Under the pieces are notes generated by a model. That model did no database searches. It was not told the origin of the DNA and saw only the letters and a program-made list of their open reading frames with translations. The translations under genes were made by a program, and so were the position numbers. From positions 8,639,501 to 8,703,500 of the forward strand of contig NC_016131.3 in the NCBI RefSeq assembly GCF_000005505.3: a DNA stretch of 64,000 bases, written 5' to 3'. Positions within the stretch are counted from its first letter, which is position 1; every line of letters begins with the position of its first letter. Below, piece after piece: positions 24,010-37,564 of this stretch. This DNA is from Brachypodium distachyon. Taxonomy: Eukaryota; Streptophyta; Magnoliopsida; Poales; Poaceae.

Positions 24010-24559
24010 GGCGCTCCAATAAAGGTTATGGACAGAAATATCTCTATGACTCGACAGTCCTGTACTGAACCAACTGCCCAGCTGTTTTACCGGATCGACG
24101 CCCTTTGAACACTCTGGTTATAATAATCCAATCAGTCAGTCCTGTTTCTCAAGAGCACTCGAACTACCCAATGCTGGTGGATAGTGGATATATCCCAGAC
24201 CACAGCACCAAAGTTTACTAGAACTCCTTACCGCGTAACAAACTGGAAGGATCGGAGCATCCAATCCCAGAAAGAAATATTTGAACGGATTTGAATTAGA
24301 TTCCTCACATCAAGGCAAATACGATAACGGAAATCCTAGAACACTGCAAGAGATCTAGTGCTCCTCACCCGCGAAAGCAATCGACGAAGTTCAGATGGAT
24401 GACTGCTCCACGCCCGTGTGCTTCGGTGTGAGGGTGCCCGGAGGCGTATTTGGGGGAGAGGGTTCGGAGGTGATGGCGTGGCAACTGGCAATCCGAGGCG
24501 AGCGGGAAGCCGGGGGTGGCATCGCCGCCGCCCACGCCGAGGGAGGGTGGCCGCCTGGC

Positions 24560-25677
24560 AGGCATGAATCCAAAAATTAACTCGCTAGAGCGGATAAGAG
24601 GCTAGAGCGGCACGCTGGTGCGGCGAATCTGGAAACCGGAACAAAACTTTGTCGGGCCGCTTCTACAGTTTGCGGCTGAATCTGGGAAATCTCGCCGTTA
24701 TGTTGCGGACTATATGGCGGACTGATCCAAATATCATCGGAAACGCCATTTTGTGCCCATTTGTCCAATTTTTTATTTAAGTTTTTTAGGCAATCACCGA
24801 AGTAAAGATACGCCATCTAAATTCATTACCCGAAAGAGATAGTTTATGGAAATAAGATGCAGTCACGCCACGCACTGAAAGCTGCTTACCGATCCGGTTT
24901 TGAAATTAAAAAAAAGGAATAATCAAATAGTAAGACCTAAAACTGGTGCACTGAAATACTACAGCTGTATTGTAATATAGGGTCTTCAAAAAAAAATGGT
25001 GCACTGACGAAAAATTACCAAGTCGAAAATACAAACTAGAGGTCTGCCACTGCCACCATAGAAACAATCTCCCACATAGCACATTAAAAGTGCCTCCCTT
25101 GCGTTATCAAAGAACATGTGTACACATGCTCGCCGCCTTTGCTGATACTAGCTTGTGTCCCTTGCTCATTACTCTCGTCATTTGGTCACGAGTCTCACGA
25201 CACGCTGGTTTCTTCTTGCGGTAAATTCCTTCTTCTTTTAGAGTGGTCACTGCTCGTTCTTGGACTTTTTTTTGACTGAAAGCTCGTTCTTGGACTTGGC
25301 ACTGAAGTACAGCAACACAGCGATTGAATCCGGGGTAAGGATTATCTTTAAAATCCGGATAGCCCACCCATATTGCAGTTAAGAGTGCATTTGTTCTTCC
25401 CCGGAAAACTTATAAACTACGCACCACGGGGAGAGAACCGGTCCAAAGATGACGTATGTGCAAACTGCGAAGGACATGGTGTTTCAGGAAATGCAAACTA
25501 TACCACTCTTTTATTTCCGGAGATGAAAAATACAGAGAAGACTAACTTATTCGTTCCTCACTCTCATCATCACCCCCCTAATCCCTGAACAATTAATTAC
25601 CGCAACGACACGACAATCAATGAAAGAAACACAATGCACTGTGCGAGACACAGACCGACGACGCAGACACTACGCGA
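24560..25677. other. Intergenic DNA between truncated EIN2 and LOX-A, including LOX-A 3' flank
   Basis: Mostly AT-rich, with no supported gene. The right-hand ~100-300 bases should include the LOX-A 3' UTR. Short open frames here overlap each other on both strands and resemble nothing that I know. Confidence 0.4.
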
Positions 25678-28600
25678 TCAAATGGAGATGCTGTTGGGGA
25701 TGCCCATGGCCGTGAGCCCCACGCCTTTCTCGCCGGTGACGTCCGACGTGTTGGGGTACAGCAGCATGTAAGGCATCTTCACCGGCCCGTTCCGGTTCTT
25801 GAGCGACGGGTTGCCGTTCATCTCCGTGATCCGCTTCTCGATCTCGATAAGCCGGCTGCCGAACCTCTTGAACGCCTCCAGCGCCTTGGCGTCCGACGTC
25901 CACTCCGGTGTGTCACGTTGCCCGAGGTACACCTCGTCAGAGGAGTGCTTTGACAGGATCTCGATGAGCGTGATGCCAAGGATGGTCTGGAACTGGCTGG
26001 TGATGGTGTGGATGAACACCTTGTCGGCCTCCTTCCCGCCGCGCTCCAGCTGTGCATACTCCTTCATGCCGGGCTCCGGCATCGGCCGCCGGCTCACGGT
26101 AGGCCGGTTGGGGAGGTACCCGGCGTATGGGTACTGCCCGAAGTTGACCGCTGCATGCAGCGCTGACGCCACCCAGATGATGGTGGTGCACATCTTGGCC
26201 AGCTCCTGGACGGTATCCATCTTGGGCCACCAGTCTGCGTCCTTGAGATCACCGTGCCCGACCTCACGCACCTCCTTCCACCACTTCTGCAGCTCCTCGT
26301 CGCTCCGGAGCACACCATCGTTGGGGTAGTAGATGGTGAGGTACTCCTTCACCCATGTCTCGATAGCCCACCAGATCACCAGTCCATCCACGGCGTACGG
26401 GTAGTCCTTGATCAGCAGCCGGACATTGTATGGGCTCGACGGGTCTGGCACAGCGACACCTCTGCATCACAAGCAAGTAAAATCCACATTTAGTCGAATA
26501 TTTCAGTAACAAACCCGCATTCTGATCATACTTTGATCTTTTGTTTTTACCTCTTTACGAGATCGGCGGGGAGGCCCTGTTCAGTGAGCTTCCAGTCCTT
26601 GTACACGACAGAAGACATCTCCAGCGCGTACTTCCCAGGGAACACAGTCAGCTCAAAGATGCCACCGGCATTGATGAGGGTCTGCCGCGCCAGGGCGTTG
26701 ATGTTCATTGTGTCGCGGTAGTGCGGACTCAGCAGCTTATGCACGGGGTGAACTACGCTGAGCTGTCGGTTCGTCGCGATCACAAACGGCTCGATCACTG
26801 CATGTGTGTTCAACCTGGATAGCCACTCAAAGGCTTAGTGCTTTGCTGTGAAGGGTGCACTTATTTTTTCATAGAAAATGAAACATGGTGGTGTTGATGT
26901 TGCCATACCAGTGGCTGATCAGCTGGTGCCAAGCGGAATCATTGACGCACGCATAGGCCTTGGCAAGCTGCCAGATTTGGCTTTCAACACCTTCAACAGC
27001 TGGAGTGTACACCTTGCTCTCTGCACCATGTTGCTGCCCGTCAGGGTGCGGCAGGCTCAGCTCAATGGCCAAGGGCTTCAGCGTGCCATCGGCCTTCAGG
27101 AACAGCAGGGTCCTGGAAGCATAGATAAAGTTGCCTTCCAATTTGTTGATGCGGTCAAGGAACGGCATAAAGTTATCATGGTGATCTAGAATGAAGAGCC
27201 TGTTGCTCTCTAACGCCTGCAAAACAAAACAAAGGGTTGTTAGGGTAATAGATCTCATAAGAATATTCGGTTCTTATACACTAACAACTTGCAGTATAAA
27301 TGGATTGATCGCGTAGTTATCGAGTCTATTAGACTTCCATAAATTCATGCAGCTCAATCTTTTTTTTACTTTTGACCAATGAGGAACAACTACATTTAAC
27401 TGCTATGATGCAACGAACCTTTTTAATTGAGAGGCCATCTTCAAGGTTATGCTGAATATGATCTTCAGTGATTTTGCTGGTATGGTCCCCATACACACTG
27501 TGATCCAGGGTACTTCTTGCAGGGAACTCCTGTGATGCGATCATGAAAGAGAAAAAGAATCAGGAATGCTCGCTCGATTATGAGGAAATGTATCATCTGG
27601 ATCATCACTTAAATGTTGAGGCACTAACCGTCAGACGTCTGATGCAAACCGGATTAACTCCTGCGAGCATTTCTCGTGCAAACTCCTCATCTGTCCTCCA
27701 AGCAGACCTATCTGGAACATAACAAAATAAAGTTTAACAAATATAGAAAATAAACACGCAAAAAAAAGGTAGTCACATTGACCAGGTATGACTATGTGAT
27801 GTCATACACACAGCTGATTACCTGACTTGACAACATGTGGAAAGGGCAAGTTGAGAAAATCGTCACCAGCGACTGGTAAAATACTTTTAATAAAATCAAA
27901 GGGAATTTTCTTCTTGATCTCTGCTAGAGCTGGGCTATGTGGCACTTCTAGAAGACCATCGTAGAGATTCATGATGTCTTGAAAGGAATCAAACTCCTTC
28001 GGTGTCGTATCGACATAGGTCCTTATAATCGGAACAACAGCCTCCGTTATGGCCTTGAGAGAGTACCCAAGGAAGTCAGACAACTTGAGATGCCCAAAGC
28101 GCTCATCGCGTGGGACGTAAATGTTCAGCGCCTTCTTCAGGTTCAACAGAGGAAGCCTGCTCTCTGATTTCGGATCTGGTGAAAAGAAAAATCAACAATC
28201 TGAGTCCAACTGCAAGGTGCCATGATTCTGAGTAGATGAAAATATAATGAAGTGAACTTACCTGTTTTTGTCGGCCGTCGGCCGGTTCTACCACGACGGG
28301 GGTAAGGGTGTTCTTGGCTGCCACCGAGCATCGGCCGTACATGGTCCTCACCCTTGTCTGGTTCCCCGAGGTCATTGTAGTAGTCATAGCGGTACACACG
28401 GTCATGCTCCTCATATGGTCCAGCTTTACTGTCGCCACGGAGATTTCTGAGTTCATCTTGTCGGTATTGTACCAAAAGTACAGGCATTTTGCTGGGCAGA
28501 TAGGTCTGGAAAATAGCAAGAAAATGAGTTCACACATAAATAAAAAGAAATACTCCGTAGTAGTTCTATTCCGCCAACAAAACACAGGTATGATGGTGCT

Positions 28601-30972
28601 GATAGATTAAAAACGGGAGAACCAATTAACCAGCGAGAAATAGATAATTCAGACTGGCCCTTTGTGATTTATTTCTCAAAACGGGTTTGTATTTCTGTAT
28701 ACTATTCCTCTGATCACCAGGATAACAGTTAAATATAGTTGTTCCTTTGTAATTAAACAATAAAAGAGTTGCCTTCTTGCCTTTTGAGATCATGCGGTCA
28801 TGCCAAGGGGTGAGTGATTCTTCTGAAAAAGCTTATTGAAACAGCAAGCTGACAACACTTCCAAGTCGGGCAGTCAGTAGGTAGTTGGTGACCATGCATG
28901 CATGGCAGGCACCGTGCTATTATATATACTCACTAAATCAGAGCAAGTATCATGATCTTCACTAATTTAATCATTTTGAATGGATGAGCCAAGCCAAATG
29001 TTTTACTAGCTGCAGGCAATCAAAGGGCAGAAGTTCTCGAAATGGATCTAACCAGAGCTTACTTTTCCAGGCATGTGAAGTTGGTACGATATGAATACCA
29101 GATCGGTCGCAGGATCAATCGAACGGTACACAGATTTTTTTTTTTTTGCAAGACTAATGCGGTCATGCGGATGCCACACATATGGATTACAACTTACAAT
29201 TAAGCAGGTACTCCGACCAATTTATCTTGCAATGCCTTAAAAACACACCTGCTTCAACCCTTCTATGTGGCATTGACCTTTTGTTTTCACTACAGTTTTC
29301 TCACAAAACATTATCGACACCATGAAAGGTCATCCGTTGACTTGACTGGAAGATAACGCCCAGCAACAGCAACTTGACAGCCAAGGTGGATCTTACCCAG
29401 TATAGTAAAATTTAAAATGCAAGTTGCTTGTCTGTAGCAACCCATAATTTGGCATGTTTTCTTGTACCCGTTTCCAGTGAGTTGTACAGGGTGGTGGGAA
29501 ATCGGCTGCTCAGCTCAGTACAGCCTGGGCAAGATAAGGAGAATCGATTCTAGTTCTACCTCTACACGACTTGCTTTCGGAGACCACGTCTACCATTAGC
29601 ATCTACTGGGTACAACTAACACGATACCTAATCCATTCAGCAGTTTTTAAATGAGAAAGAAAAGCTGCCTAAGAACCAATCCAACCATAGTCCATAACAA
29701 TATCTTACGAATAATTTTATCAGACGTTTTTGTTTTATGTGCGTGGAAATGAGAACCAATTTGTACGGAGGGCTTTTGATGGGGGCGGCAGCGGACTCAC
29801 ATCGTTGGCGAAGAAGACGCGGTCGCCGGCGGCGGGGTAGATCCAGGAGTTGGCGACGAAGACGACGGTGCCCCGGCCGGGGACGCCCTCGAGGGTGAGC
29901 GTCTTGAGGAGGAACTCGGAGCGGTTGGTGTTCCGGACGATGACGGCGCCGGGGATCCCCTGGGAGTCGTCCCACTCGAACGCCACCCGGAAAACCGACT
30001 CACCCGCCGCCGTCGACTTCATCGTCACCACTAGCTCCTCCAGGTGGGCCGCCTTCCCCACCTTCCCCCTTTCTCCATTGTCTGCGCGCAATCATCACAA
30101 AACAACACAGTATAAGAGAAAGCGAGAGGGGAAATGAATGGACCCGGCGGAATGAGATGCTTCGATCTGTCGAGTTAATTTGGCTGTCCTTTTCGTTTCA
30201 GTTGAGATAAATCTTCGATTAATTAGAAAATCTTCGATTAACACTACCGCGAAAGTGATAGTAGCGGCTGCTAGCTTGGGGAGGGACGTGTCTTGACACG
30301 CGGCCATTGACCGCAGTGCCGTCGTGTACCTCCTTCTCACCAGTCCCCGGTAGCATTGAATGCTGAACCAAAGCATTGCACCGCCCTGCACGCTCCTGCC
30401 ACGGCAACCTAGGCCTAACCAATGGGTTCATGACAATAAACGAGGCTCCAGCCAAGCGAATACTGGCTCTCGCGGATCGCGAGTTCAAACTTCAAACATC
30501 CACAGAGGACACATACGGGCTCTCAACTACTCCTGTAGAAACGAGCACCGGAAGTCTAGAACACGGAAATGAGAGAAACGAATCGGTCGACAGATTTGCT
30601 GCGAGAAGAGTCGCCGAGAAGGAAACTGCAACGCACGGTACGGGGCGCCGGCAGTTACACGCTTAGACGGCGGGCGTGCGTTTCGCCGCCGCGCTCACCG
30701 AGCGATTCGATGCAGGAGTAGGAAGAGGAGGGAAGAGAGAGGGGCCGCGGTCGGTGCTTACTGGGGTCGGCGGCGGTGGCGCTGACGAGGTGGAAGGCGA
30801 CGCCGTCTTCGCAGCCGAGGATCTTATGGACGCCGTCGAGGAGGGAGGCGTGGAAGTCGCCCAGGTCCAGCACGTCCTTCTTCACCAGCACCGCCGTGCC
30901 CCGGATCCTCCCTTCCTTCCACGCCTCCTTGTTCTTCCCCGTCACCTTGTCCCATAACCCGTGCAGCAGCAT
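25678..30972 (-). CDS. 9-lipoxygenase (type 1, cytosolic), LOX-A
   Basis: A linoleate/linolenate lipoxygenase adds O2 to polyunsaturated fatty acids and starts oxylipin synthesis. Exons: 30972-30762, 30081-29801, 28505-28262, 28175-27822, 27711-27629, 27529-27419, 27216-26909, 26814-26551, 26461-25678; all in phase, 879 aa. There is an N-terminal PLAT/C2 barrel (about 1-165) and then the catalytic domain. Iron ligands are visible: HWLNTH (H530 and H535, split across exons 7/8), HAAVN (H721 and N725) and the C-terminal isoleucine in GIPNSISI. The start is [18 protein letters not shown] with no chloroplast transit peptide. The TVFPGK context is typical of 9-LOX. It resembles the barley LOX group with an MLLHGL start (recalled). 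An in-frame GTATGG at the exon 7 end is the donor. A second LOX lies 13 kb away on the same strand. Regiospecificity is inferred, not shown. Confidence 0.93.
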
Positions 30973-31109
30973 CTCCGATGATCCCTCTCTCCTCGCACGA
31001 GCTCCGCTCAGGAAAAAGGGACCAGGGGGGAGACGGAACTGGCAGGTGTCTATGCTAGTGTGGCAAAAGGCGAGGGAGTGGCCTATTTCAGCAGCGACGC
31101 CGCGCGAGG

Positions 31110-31116
31110 ATTTATA
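31110..31116 (-). promoter_or_regulatory. Putative TATA box of LOX-A
   Basis: TATAAAT on the minus strand, 138-144 bases upstream of the LOX-A ATG, in a GC-rich context (GCGCTATAAATCC). This spacing predicts a 5' UTR of roughly 110 bases. Confidence 0.6.
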
Positions 31117-31800
31117 GCGCTGGCATCTGATTCCGACGGGCGATATTATTGCCACCACCAACCCGTATAGCATAGCGGCGGTGTCAAGGATGAACAGGAA
31201 CAGGAGGGAAGACTTGACGCGGTGCAAAAAAATGGGGGTCAATCTTCTGGGTATGGAGCCGGATGGCGGCGTGGTCTGGCTGGGTCCCCGCTCCGGGTGG
31301 TTTCCTTCTGCCAGATCCCAGCGCGTCACCTCGCCAGTTTATGCTTAACTGTTGCTCTCTTTCTAAAAAAAAAAAAACTGTTGCTCTCGGGGAGCCGTCT
31401 TGTGAGGCTGGCAAAGCGTGTGCGCGGCATACTAGTCACAAAGTCAGTATCGCGTCCAGACTCGGCTCCGGCGACGTTACGCTACGGCCTTCTACGGGTT
31501 GAGAACGACGCGCTGGGCAGATGGTAGCGGAGCTGACTGCCCAGAAGGGCAAGAAAGAGACCATGGAGAGAAAAGGTCCGGGTCGTTTGGCCTAAACGGG
31601 TGCTTAAACTCATCGCATTTTACAGAACACCGGTTCAAGTTTGAAGGACCAAAAGTAACATCCCACCCATGTCATTCTCACGGCGAAATAACTGCATCGT
31701 GGTGGTAGTGCGGTACGTACAAAAGACGTTGCTCGTTGAATCCCACCACAAGACCATGCAGGCCGGTGCTCCTGGCTTTGCCCAATACAGCAGCTTATGG
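31117..31800. other. LOX-A distal promoter and intergenic DNA
   Basis: Mixed GC-rich sequence with an A12 run at 31366-31377 and no supported gene. Confidence 0.4.
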
Positions 31801-34800
31801 CGCATAGACGCATACTACCCTGTTAAAAATGACCACAATCTTTGCTACTGTAAACACATAGTTTACCCATGGTTCACCACAGCGAACGGAAAAAAAACGA
31901 TCCAGCACGTTCCTCTTCGTCCACGCTACTGCCTCCTCTCATCTCCCTCTCCCTTCGTCCTCCGCCGCCGGCGTCCGCCCGGCCGCCTCCTCCCCGCGCC
32001 GCTTACTCCCGCAGCCGCTGCTCCCCCGGATCCATCGCCCTTACTCCTCCGCCGCTGGCGTCCTCCCGTCAGCCCCCCCGCGCCGCCTCTTCCCATAGCC
32101 GCTGCTCCGTAGGATCCCACGCTGGTGAATTCGGAGCCTCCGCCGCTGCACTTGTGGAGGGGATGAAACGGGCAGATGGAGGGGCGGTCGCCACGCGCGC
32201 GTCTCTCCTCCAGCAAGGCGGCGGCTTCCTCTGCTTCGGCACGGCGGCGGCCTAGCGATGGCGATTCAGGCGAGGCGCTGGTCCCGTGCGAGGGCGGTTC
32301 CGGCAACTTGCATCGAGCGTGGAATGGGCGGTTGCAAGTTCGTGCGTGTGCACGACCTCGGTCAGCTATTGGCAGCCCCGTAGAGTGGAAGTCTGGAACC
32401 GCCCCACTTCCCCCACTTCCGGTGTTTAAATTCCTTCCGCGGCTAAAAAAAAGGCCAGATACGAGCTCTGCAGATCAGTCTCCTCTCCGCCGCTCTCCTC
32501 TTCCTTGCTCTCCTCTCTTCCGACATTGGTGGTAATTGAAAATTTCTACAGTTTCTCCTCCGTCGTCCTGCTAATGGCATTCTTCCTTCTCAGTTGTTCT
32601 GTCTTGTCGATTTGTAGAACTCGGAAAACAAGTGAAGTGAGGAGACCAAACAAGTGAAGCGAGGAGACCTGGAGGAGTTCCGGTGAGCTACAGGTTAGTT
32701 CTCTTCCTCTCTTCTTCAGGCACTGTTTCTTTGCAATATTCTACACTTCAATTCAAAACTTTCTCTTCTGTAGCTCTCATCGTCATGCTGTTTCTTGGAC
32801 TGAGTGGTTAATGTTTGGTTTCTAGCGTTGATTACGGTTAGTTCTTGCTTCGTTTCTTGGTAGATTCTCACAGGTAACTGAAATGGAGTTCGATCTGCTA
32901 CTTGGTTTTGGATAACTACGATTCCTCTCACTTGGTTTATCATGCAATTTAATTTATCACGGCAAGCTGCAGTAGTGATAAATATATACCCACTTCTGAA
33001 GCTGTGCAATTAGAAAAATTGTGGAGGACGAGAATTAGCTTAGGGACAAATAAAGATGCTGTTGTACATGGTTGTAGGGGGAAGTCTCCTAGGTTCAGTG
33101 ATGAATTATTGATCAATACTTTATTTTGAAAATTGATCTTTACATTATCTAAAAATAATCTTATTAGAATTTGCTACATTCTAGATTTGAAATTATAGAC
33201 TGAGATATTTGACTTTTAGCTTTTAGTATTAGCATGTCTTAGGTGTAGCTGAAGGTATTGCTCAATTGTAGTCTTTGTTGGGTATTACATTACCCATGAA
33301 GTTGGTGTTCATATGCCAAAAAAAATCCCATTTAAATTCAGCTCCATATATTTGATTGATTCATTATTTCTATCCTTGGTCCTCCAGGTGCTGCCACTAA
33401 ATTAGCTTTGTGTGTCTCCTAGGTTCAGCTATAAGTTTCAGTTTTAGTTCGAAGTGTTAAATACTTGAAATTAACTAGAAGGGTTCAGGTTCAGTTTGAA
33501 TTTAAGTTTCTCTTTCCTTATTTGAGTTTTAGGATTAAGTTTCAGTTTCGTTTTAATTTTTTCTAAGAAGGGTTGTACACTGTTGGATGCTCAGTTTGTT
33601 TATACAAGAGAAAGTGATATCAATAGTACAGGGCTGATGCTTGTGATTTCTTGTGTTAGCTTCGTTTTCAGCTCAATAGCTCAGGGAGTGTCTGGTTATC
33701 AACAAAACAAAAAACTGACTGAGACCCAAAAAATATTTCAGGTAGCTGAAAATTAGTCTCTCCCTTTAGCTTTCACTATTTCCTGGCTACCCAGCATGAA
33801 TAGTACAAGTATCAGATTGGCATGTTCAACAAATAATAACCACAGTACGCGAATTAGTACCTATTTGCTGTTTCTGTTAGATACTGTACCAAGTTTTGCT
33901 CTGCCATGGGATCTAGATAGTTAGGGGAGATCATGTTTCATTTCAGATTATTAGAGCTGATGTTATTTTTTTCCAAACAGTAGAAGGACGAAGAGGAGGA
34001 GGTGCTGGAGCTTGTCAGCCACCACTACATCCATCAAAACTTCCTTCGGGGGTATTTCTTTCTCTTTTTCTGAACTTTTCTGTGTCAAACCGCAAAAAGG
34101 CTGAGAGTGTATTTCTATTTCTTGGTGCCCTTAAAAACCTGTCAAAGGTACCACCCTGATCCATATTTTTCTATTATGGCTTTGTGTTCATTGTAGTTTA
34201 ACACATGTTAAAATATCATAAAATGATGAATACTGTGCACTCAATCAACCAAGGACCAGTCATGCCAATTGTTTGTTTAAATATTCCAGAGTGGCACTCC
34301 ATAAAAGAATGTTGAAATGGAAAAATTATTCCACATGTTCTGAAAAGTATAATATGAAGACAAAAATGATGAATTTAAAAGTAAGTCGGATCTTAAAAGT
34401 AACATTGAGGTGGAAAGCACAATTACAAATGGTCACAATGTAAAATAAAGCTCTGGTTCTCAGTTCTAAATTATTCCCTATTTTCTTTGAGTTAACCTAC
34501 AAAGTAATACAACATTTTGACAGTCAATTCCTTATTTTTCTATGAGTTCATGTTTTTAAGGCTTAATTTGCTTGCCTGGTAATTCTAAACCTATAGGGTA
34601 GTATTTACTTTATGTGTGCCATCGATTAACTACTTTTAACATTGGTCACAGGAGAAGAAGCATAGGCAGGCTGTGAAGGAGGCCATTGAGGTACAATTTA
34701 TCAGCACTTTGGTTTTAGAGCCCTTAGTTTTTCAGAGGACAAGCACGCGCTGATGGCACGAAGGGTCAAGGGACACCACAGGTTCAGAACAACAACAGAT

Positions 34801-35340
34801 TTAAGAGGACAAGCACCATTTCATCTCCCTTGTGCTCAACCTCCTAACACCTTGTTGTACATGGTCAACATGTACGTCATGGGTTCCGACTGCCGACAGT
34901 TACGCCACAAGCCTCTCAGGGAAATAAAACAATTGTTTACCGACATATATATGTAATTTGGGTTGTGAGCTGAACATCTCAGTTCTCAGGTCCAAACTCC
35001 AGTGTTGTATGAACTCCAAAAGCATTATTGCCATCAATGTTAAGCACTGCTATTTTAGCATGATGCTCTTATTTCGGTCTTTAGCTGCTTAGCAGAAAAA
35101 GGGGAGTGACATTTTAGTTAAATGAATTCTGGTCTGAGCTGTAGCATTATATTGAGAGACACCTAAAAGTAACATGTTTGATTTTTTTTTATGTACACTG
35201 TATAAATCAAGTTTCTATTCTTGAGCTCTCGTTTTGTTTGCCGGTGTTCTTCAAGATTTCGTTATCAGTTCTCGTTTTCCTTACTCTGTTGGACATGACG
35301 AACATATGTACTCCGTCGCAACGCACGGGCTCCCTGCTAG
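31800..35340 (+). mobile_element. Possible non-autonomous Helitron or other gene-fragment-carrying element
   Basis: The 3.5 kb block opens with a GC-rich, CCGCCG-rich segment (31920-32260) and turns AT-rich. It closes with CGCAACGCACGGG followed by CTAGT (35318-35340), a terminus that I associate with grass Helitrons (CTRR followed by T). Two exon-like islands are bounded by AG acceptors: 33982-34050 (AGAAGGACGAAGAGGAGGAG, reading KDEEEEVLELV, then HHYIHQNFL) and 34652-34690 (EKKHRQAVKEAIE, then GTACAA). No hairpin before CTAG and no clear 5' TC terminus could be confirmed by eye, so borders and class are uncertain. An alternative is an unrecognised non-coding gene or a Pack-MULE remnant. Confidence 0.35.
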
Positions 35341-36698
35341 TGTGTGCTCAAATCTTCTCTTTCACTCTTTTCATCCGTCTCAAACCGCGAGAAGCATCGG
35401 GGATGGCCTTGTCACCTCCTTGTCGGCCCCCAATAGGCCTGGACTGGATACACGCAAAGCCATCATACCGTGCGCGGTACTGTGCGCAGCCCCTAACCGG
35501 CTGACATGATCCAGGATCGAGAGTGCGGAATCCCCGACTAGTCGGCGACCTTGCGCCACAGACACAACCACTTGAAATCAACGTCGTTAATTCCAGCGAT
35601 CGTCGTTAATCCCCCATTGGTCGGCGACCTCGGCCGAGAACATAAATCGTTTGGAATTCGGTCACGGGCAAGTTTGTTTAATCGAACACAGGGAGAACAA
35701 AGCAATCTTAACAACATACTGATTTGAGTAGATGACAAAACTTATGAAATGTAGATTGAATGAATTCTTAGGGGGGAAAATCTTCGCGATTCTATCCTAT
35801 GAATAAAACGACTCACTTAAGGGGGAAAAAAGTCATCCAAAATGTCTACAAAAATCATCTGATTCAAAGATAATATTTTAGGGAATTTTCTACCTACATG
35901 TTGTTTGATCTGCTAGGTTAAATCTTGTACTCCCTCCGTCCAACAAAAGATGTCTCAAGTTTATTAAAATTTGGATGTATCTAGACATGACTTAGTGTAT
36001 AGATGTATTCAAATTTAGTAAAAGTTGAGACATCCTTTGTTGGACGGAGGGAGTAGATGTTTTTTTTGTCCCAAAAAGTTTCACTCTAATGTTTTATAGG
36101 ATTTATTTATACATGTACTAAATGTTATTTGTACAATTCTTAGTCAAAATTTAGCATAAAATTTTGCATAGGCTTTACAAATCCGAACGGAGGGAGTAAA
36201 TAATGAAATAAGTACAATACGTATTAGCATTAATTACCGGGAAATTATCCGAAACAGATAGAGGGCTTCTTCGTTTCACACGAAAGATGGAGGAAGAATG
36301 CAGGAATATGAATTTTTTTTCCTTTGGTGATACTGTTCATGCATTTGGTTCATAGGAATGGGGAATAAGAAAAGTAGAGGGGAATTTCCTTTGTGGCCTC
36401 TTTCAAAGCAAAAACACATGAATTATAACATCCACTCATACCTCATTTTGAATCCTTTGTTTTCCAATCCTCTGTTTTGCATATGCTTTCCTATCCTATT
36501 CTTATGATTTTTTCTATTCCAATATTTTGCATTTCTAAAAACCAAATAAGTCCGGAGAGAGAATGAGAAAAGGAAGCTAGTCGGTGGGCCCCACTCAAAT
36601 CCATGCTTCATCTACTAGTCCCACTCTAAGCCACCTCATGGCACTACACCACAGACCAAACCTAGGGGCAGCTTTGCTGACAGCAAAGATCACTAAAC
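35341..36698. other. Intergenic DNA
   Basis: AT-rich, no supported gene. It contains one clear MITE (35928-36055) and a lone Stowaway-like end near 36185-36198 (CGAACGGAGGGAGTA). Confidence 0.4.
35928..36055. mobile_element. Stowaway-type MITE
   Basis: TA-flanked with near-perfect TIRs: CTCCCTCCGTCCAACAAAAG on the left, and CTTTGTTGGACGGAGGGAG on the right. The subterminal GATGTCTCAAGTTTATTAAA pairs with its complement. Well preserved, so probably young. Confidence 0.95.
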
Positions 36699-37564
36699 AG
36701 GGCAATTGGGAGCCGCCAACTCTTCTTTGTTGTGGGGCCCTCTCTTCTTTCTCCCCTTCTCTACTGTTCCTGCAGGAAAAAAACCTAGATCTCGCCTGGA
36801 GCTCGGCCTGAGCCCGGATCCTCGCTGCCGGCTTCGCCGGTGGGATGGGGATGGCGTAGGTGTCCGGAGCTCCGTCGGAGTTAGGTTTCTCTCTGGGATT
36901 TTCGGCTTAATGCCGGGGTGTGGTGCAATGCCGTCAGGAGGTAGTATGGAGCCACGTGCGAGTAGCGGTCGGCGGCGTTTGGTGGCGGACGTCCCTGTGG
37001 TGGTTGGAGGTTGGCTGCTATGGAGATGGACGACGGCAACCTTCCAAATAAACTCGATGTCCTTTCTTTGCAGGGAGTACTCCGTTCCTCCTCTTGAGGT
37101 CAGAGTCATCATGGTGGTGGCTCTCCAGCGAGAGGATGGAAGCGGGTTGAAGATTTCCTCTTGTGGTCGAGCTCATCAGCAGGGGATACCGTGGAGGAGC
37201 TTCGGCGCCTGCAATCGGCCGCCAGCTCCCGCCATTCCTTTGCATCTTCTGGTCGAAGGCGACCGAATCTTTTCCTCCTGGCCAGAGTGCCGATTTGGAG
37301 GCAGTTCTTCTCCTGGTTGGTGGTCGCAGCAACCAGCTGTGACGGCTTCGTCGTCCCAAGTGGTTTCGTCCCCGGTGACAGCGAGGAGAGCGCCGATTGG
37401 GGGTCGAGGACCCAATTGCGTTTCTTCTTCTCCTTTGAGGGTCCTTTCTGCAAAGTCCAAGGACTTGTTTGTATTTCAAATTCTGTTGTGGGTGTGCTTG
37501 TACTTTGTGCTACTAGTAATGAATAAATTCGGGATCCTACCTTTTACAAAAAAAGGGCAATTGG
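36699..37564 (+). mobile_element. Non-autonomous retroposon with target-site duplications
   Basis: The body lies at about 36721-37553 and ends in TTTTACAAAAAAA. It is bracketed by AGGGCAATTGGGAGCCGCCA (36699-36718, continuing AC) and by AGGGCAATTGGACTGCCAAC (37554-37573). These two flanks are a ~20-bp target duplication that has since drifted. An A-tail plus a long duplication marks LINE-dependent retroposition. A 297-codon open frame (36706-37599) runs through the whole body and starts and stops in the flanks. It has no recognisable domain and is best read as chance openness of GC-rich DNA. The source may be a LINE 5' region or a retroposed transcript. Confidence 0.7.
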
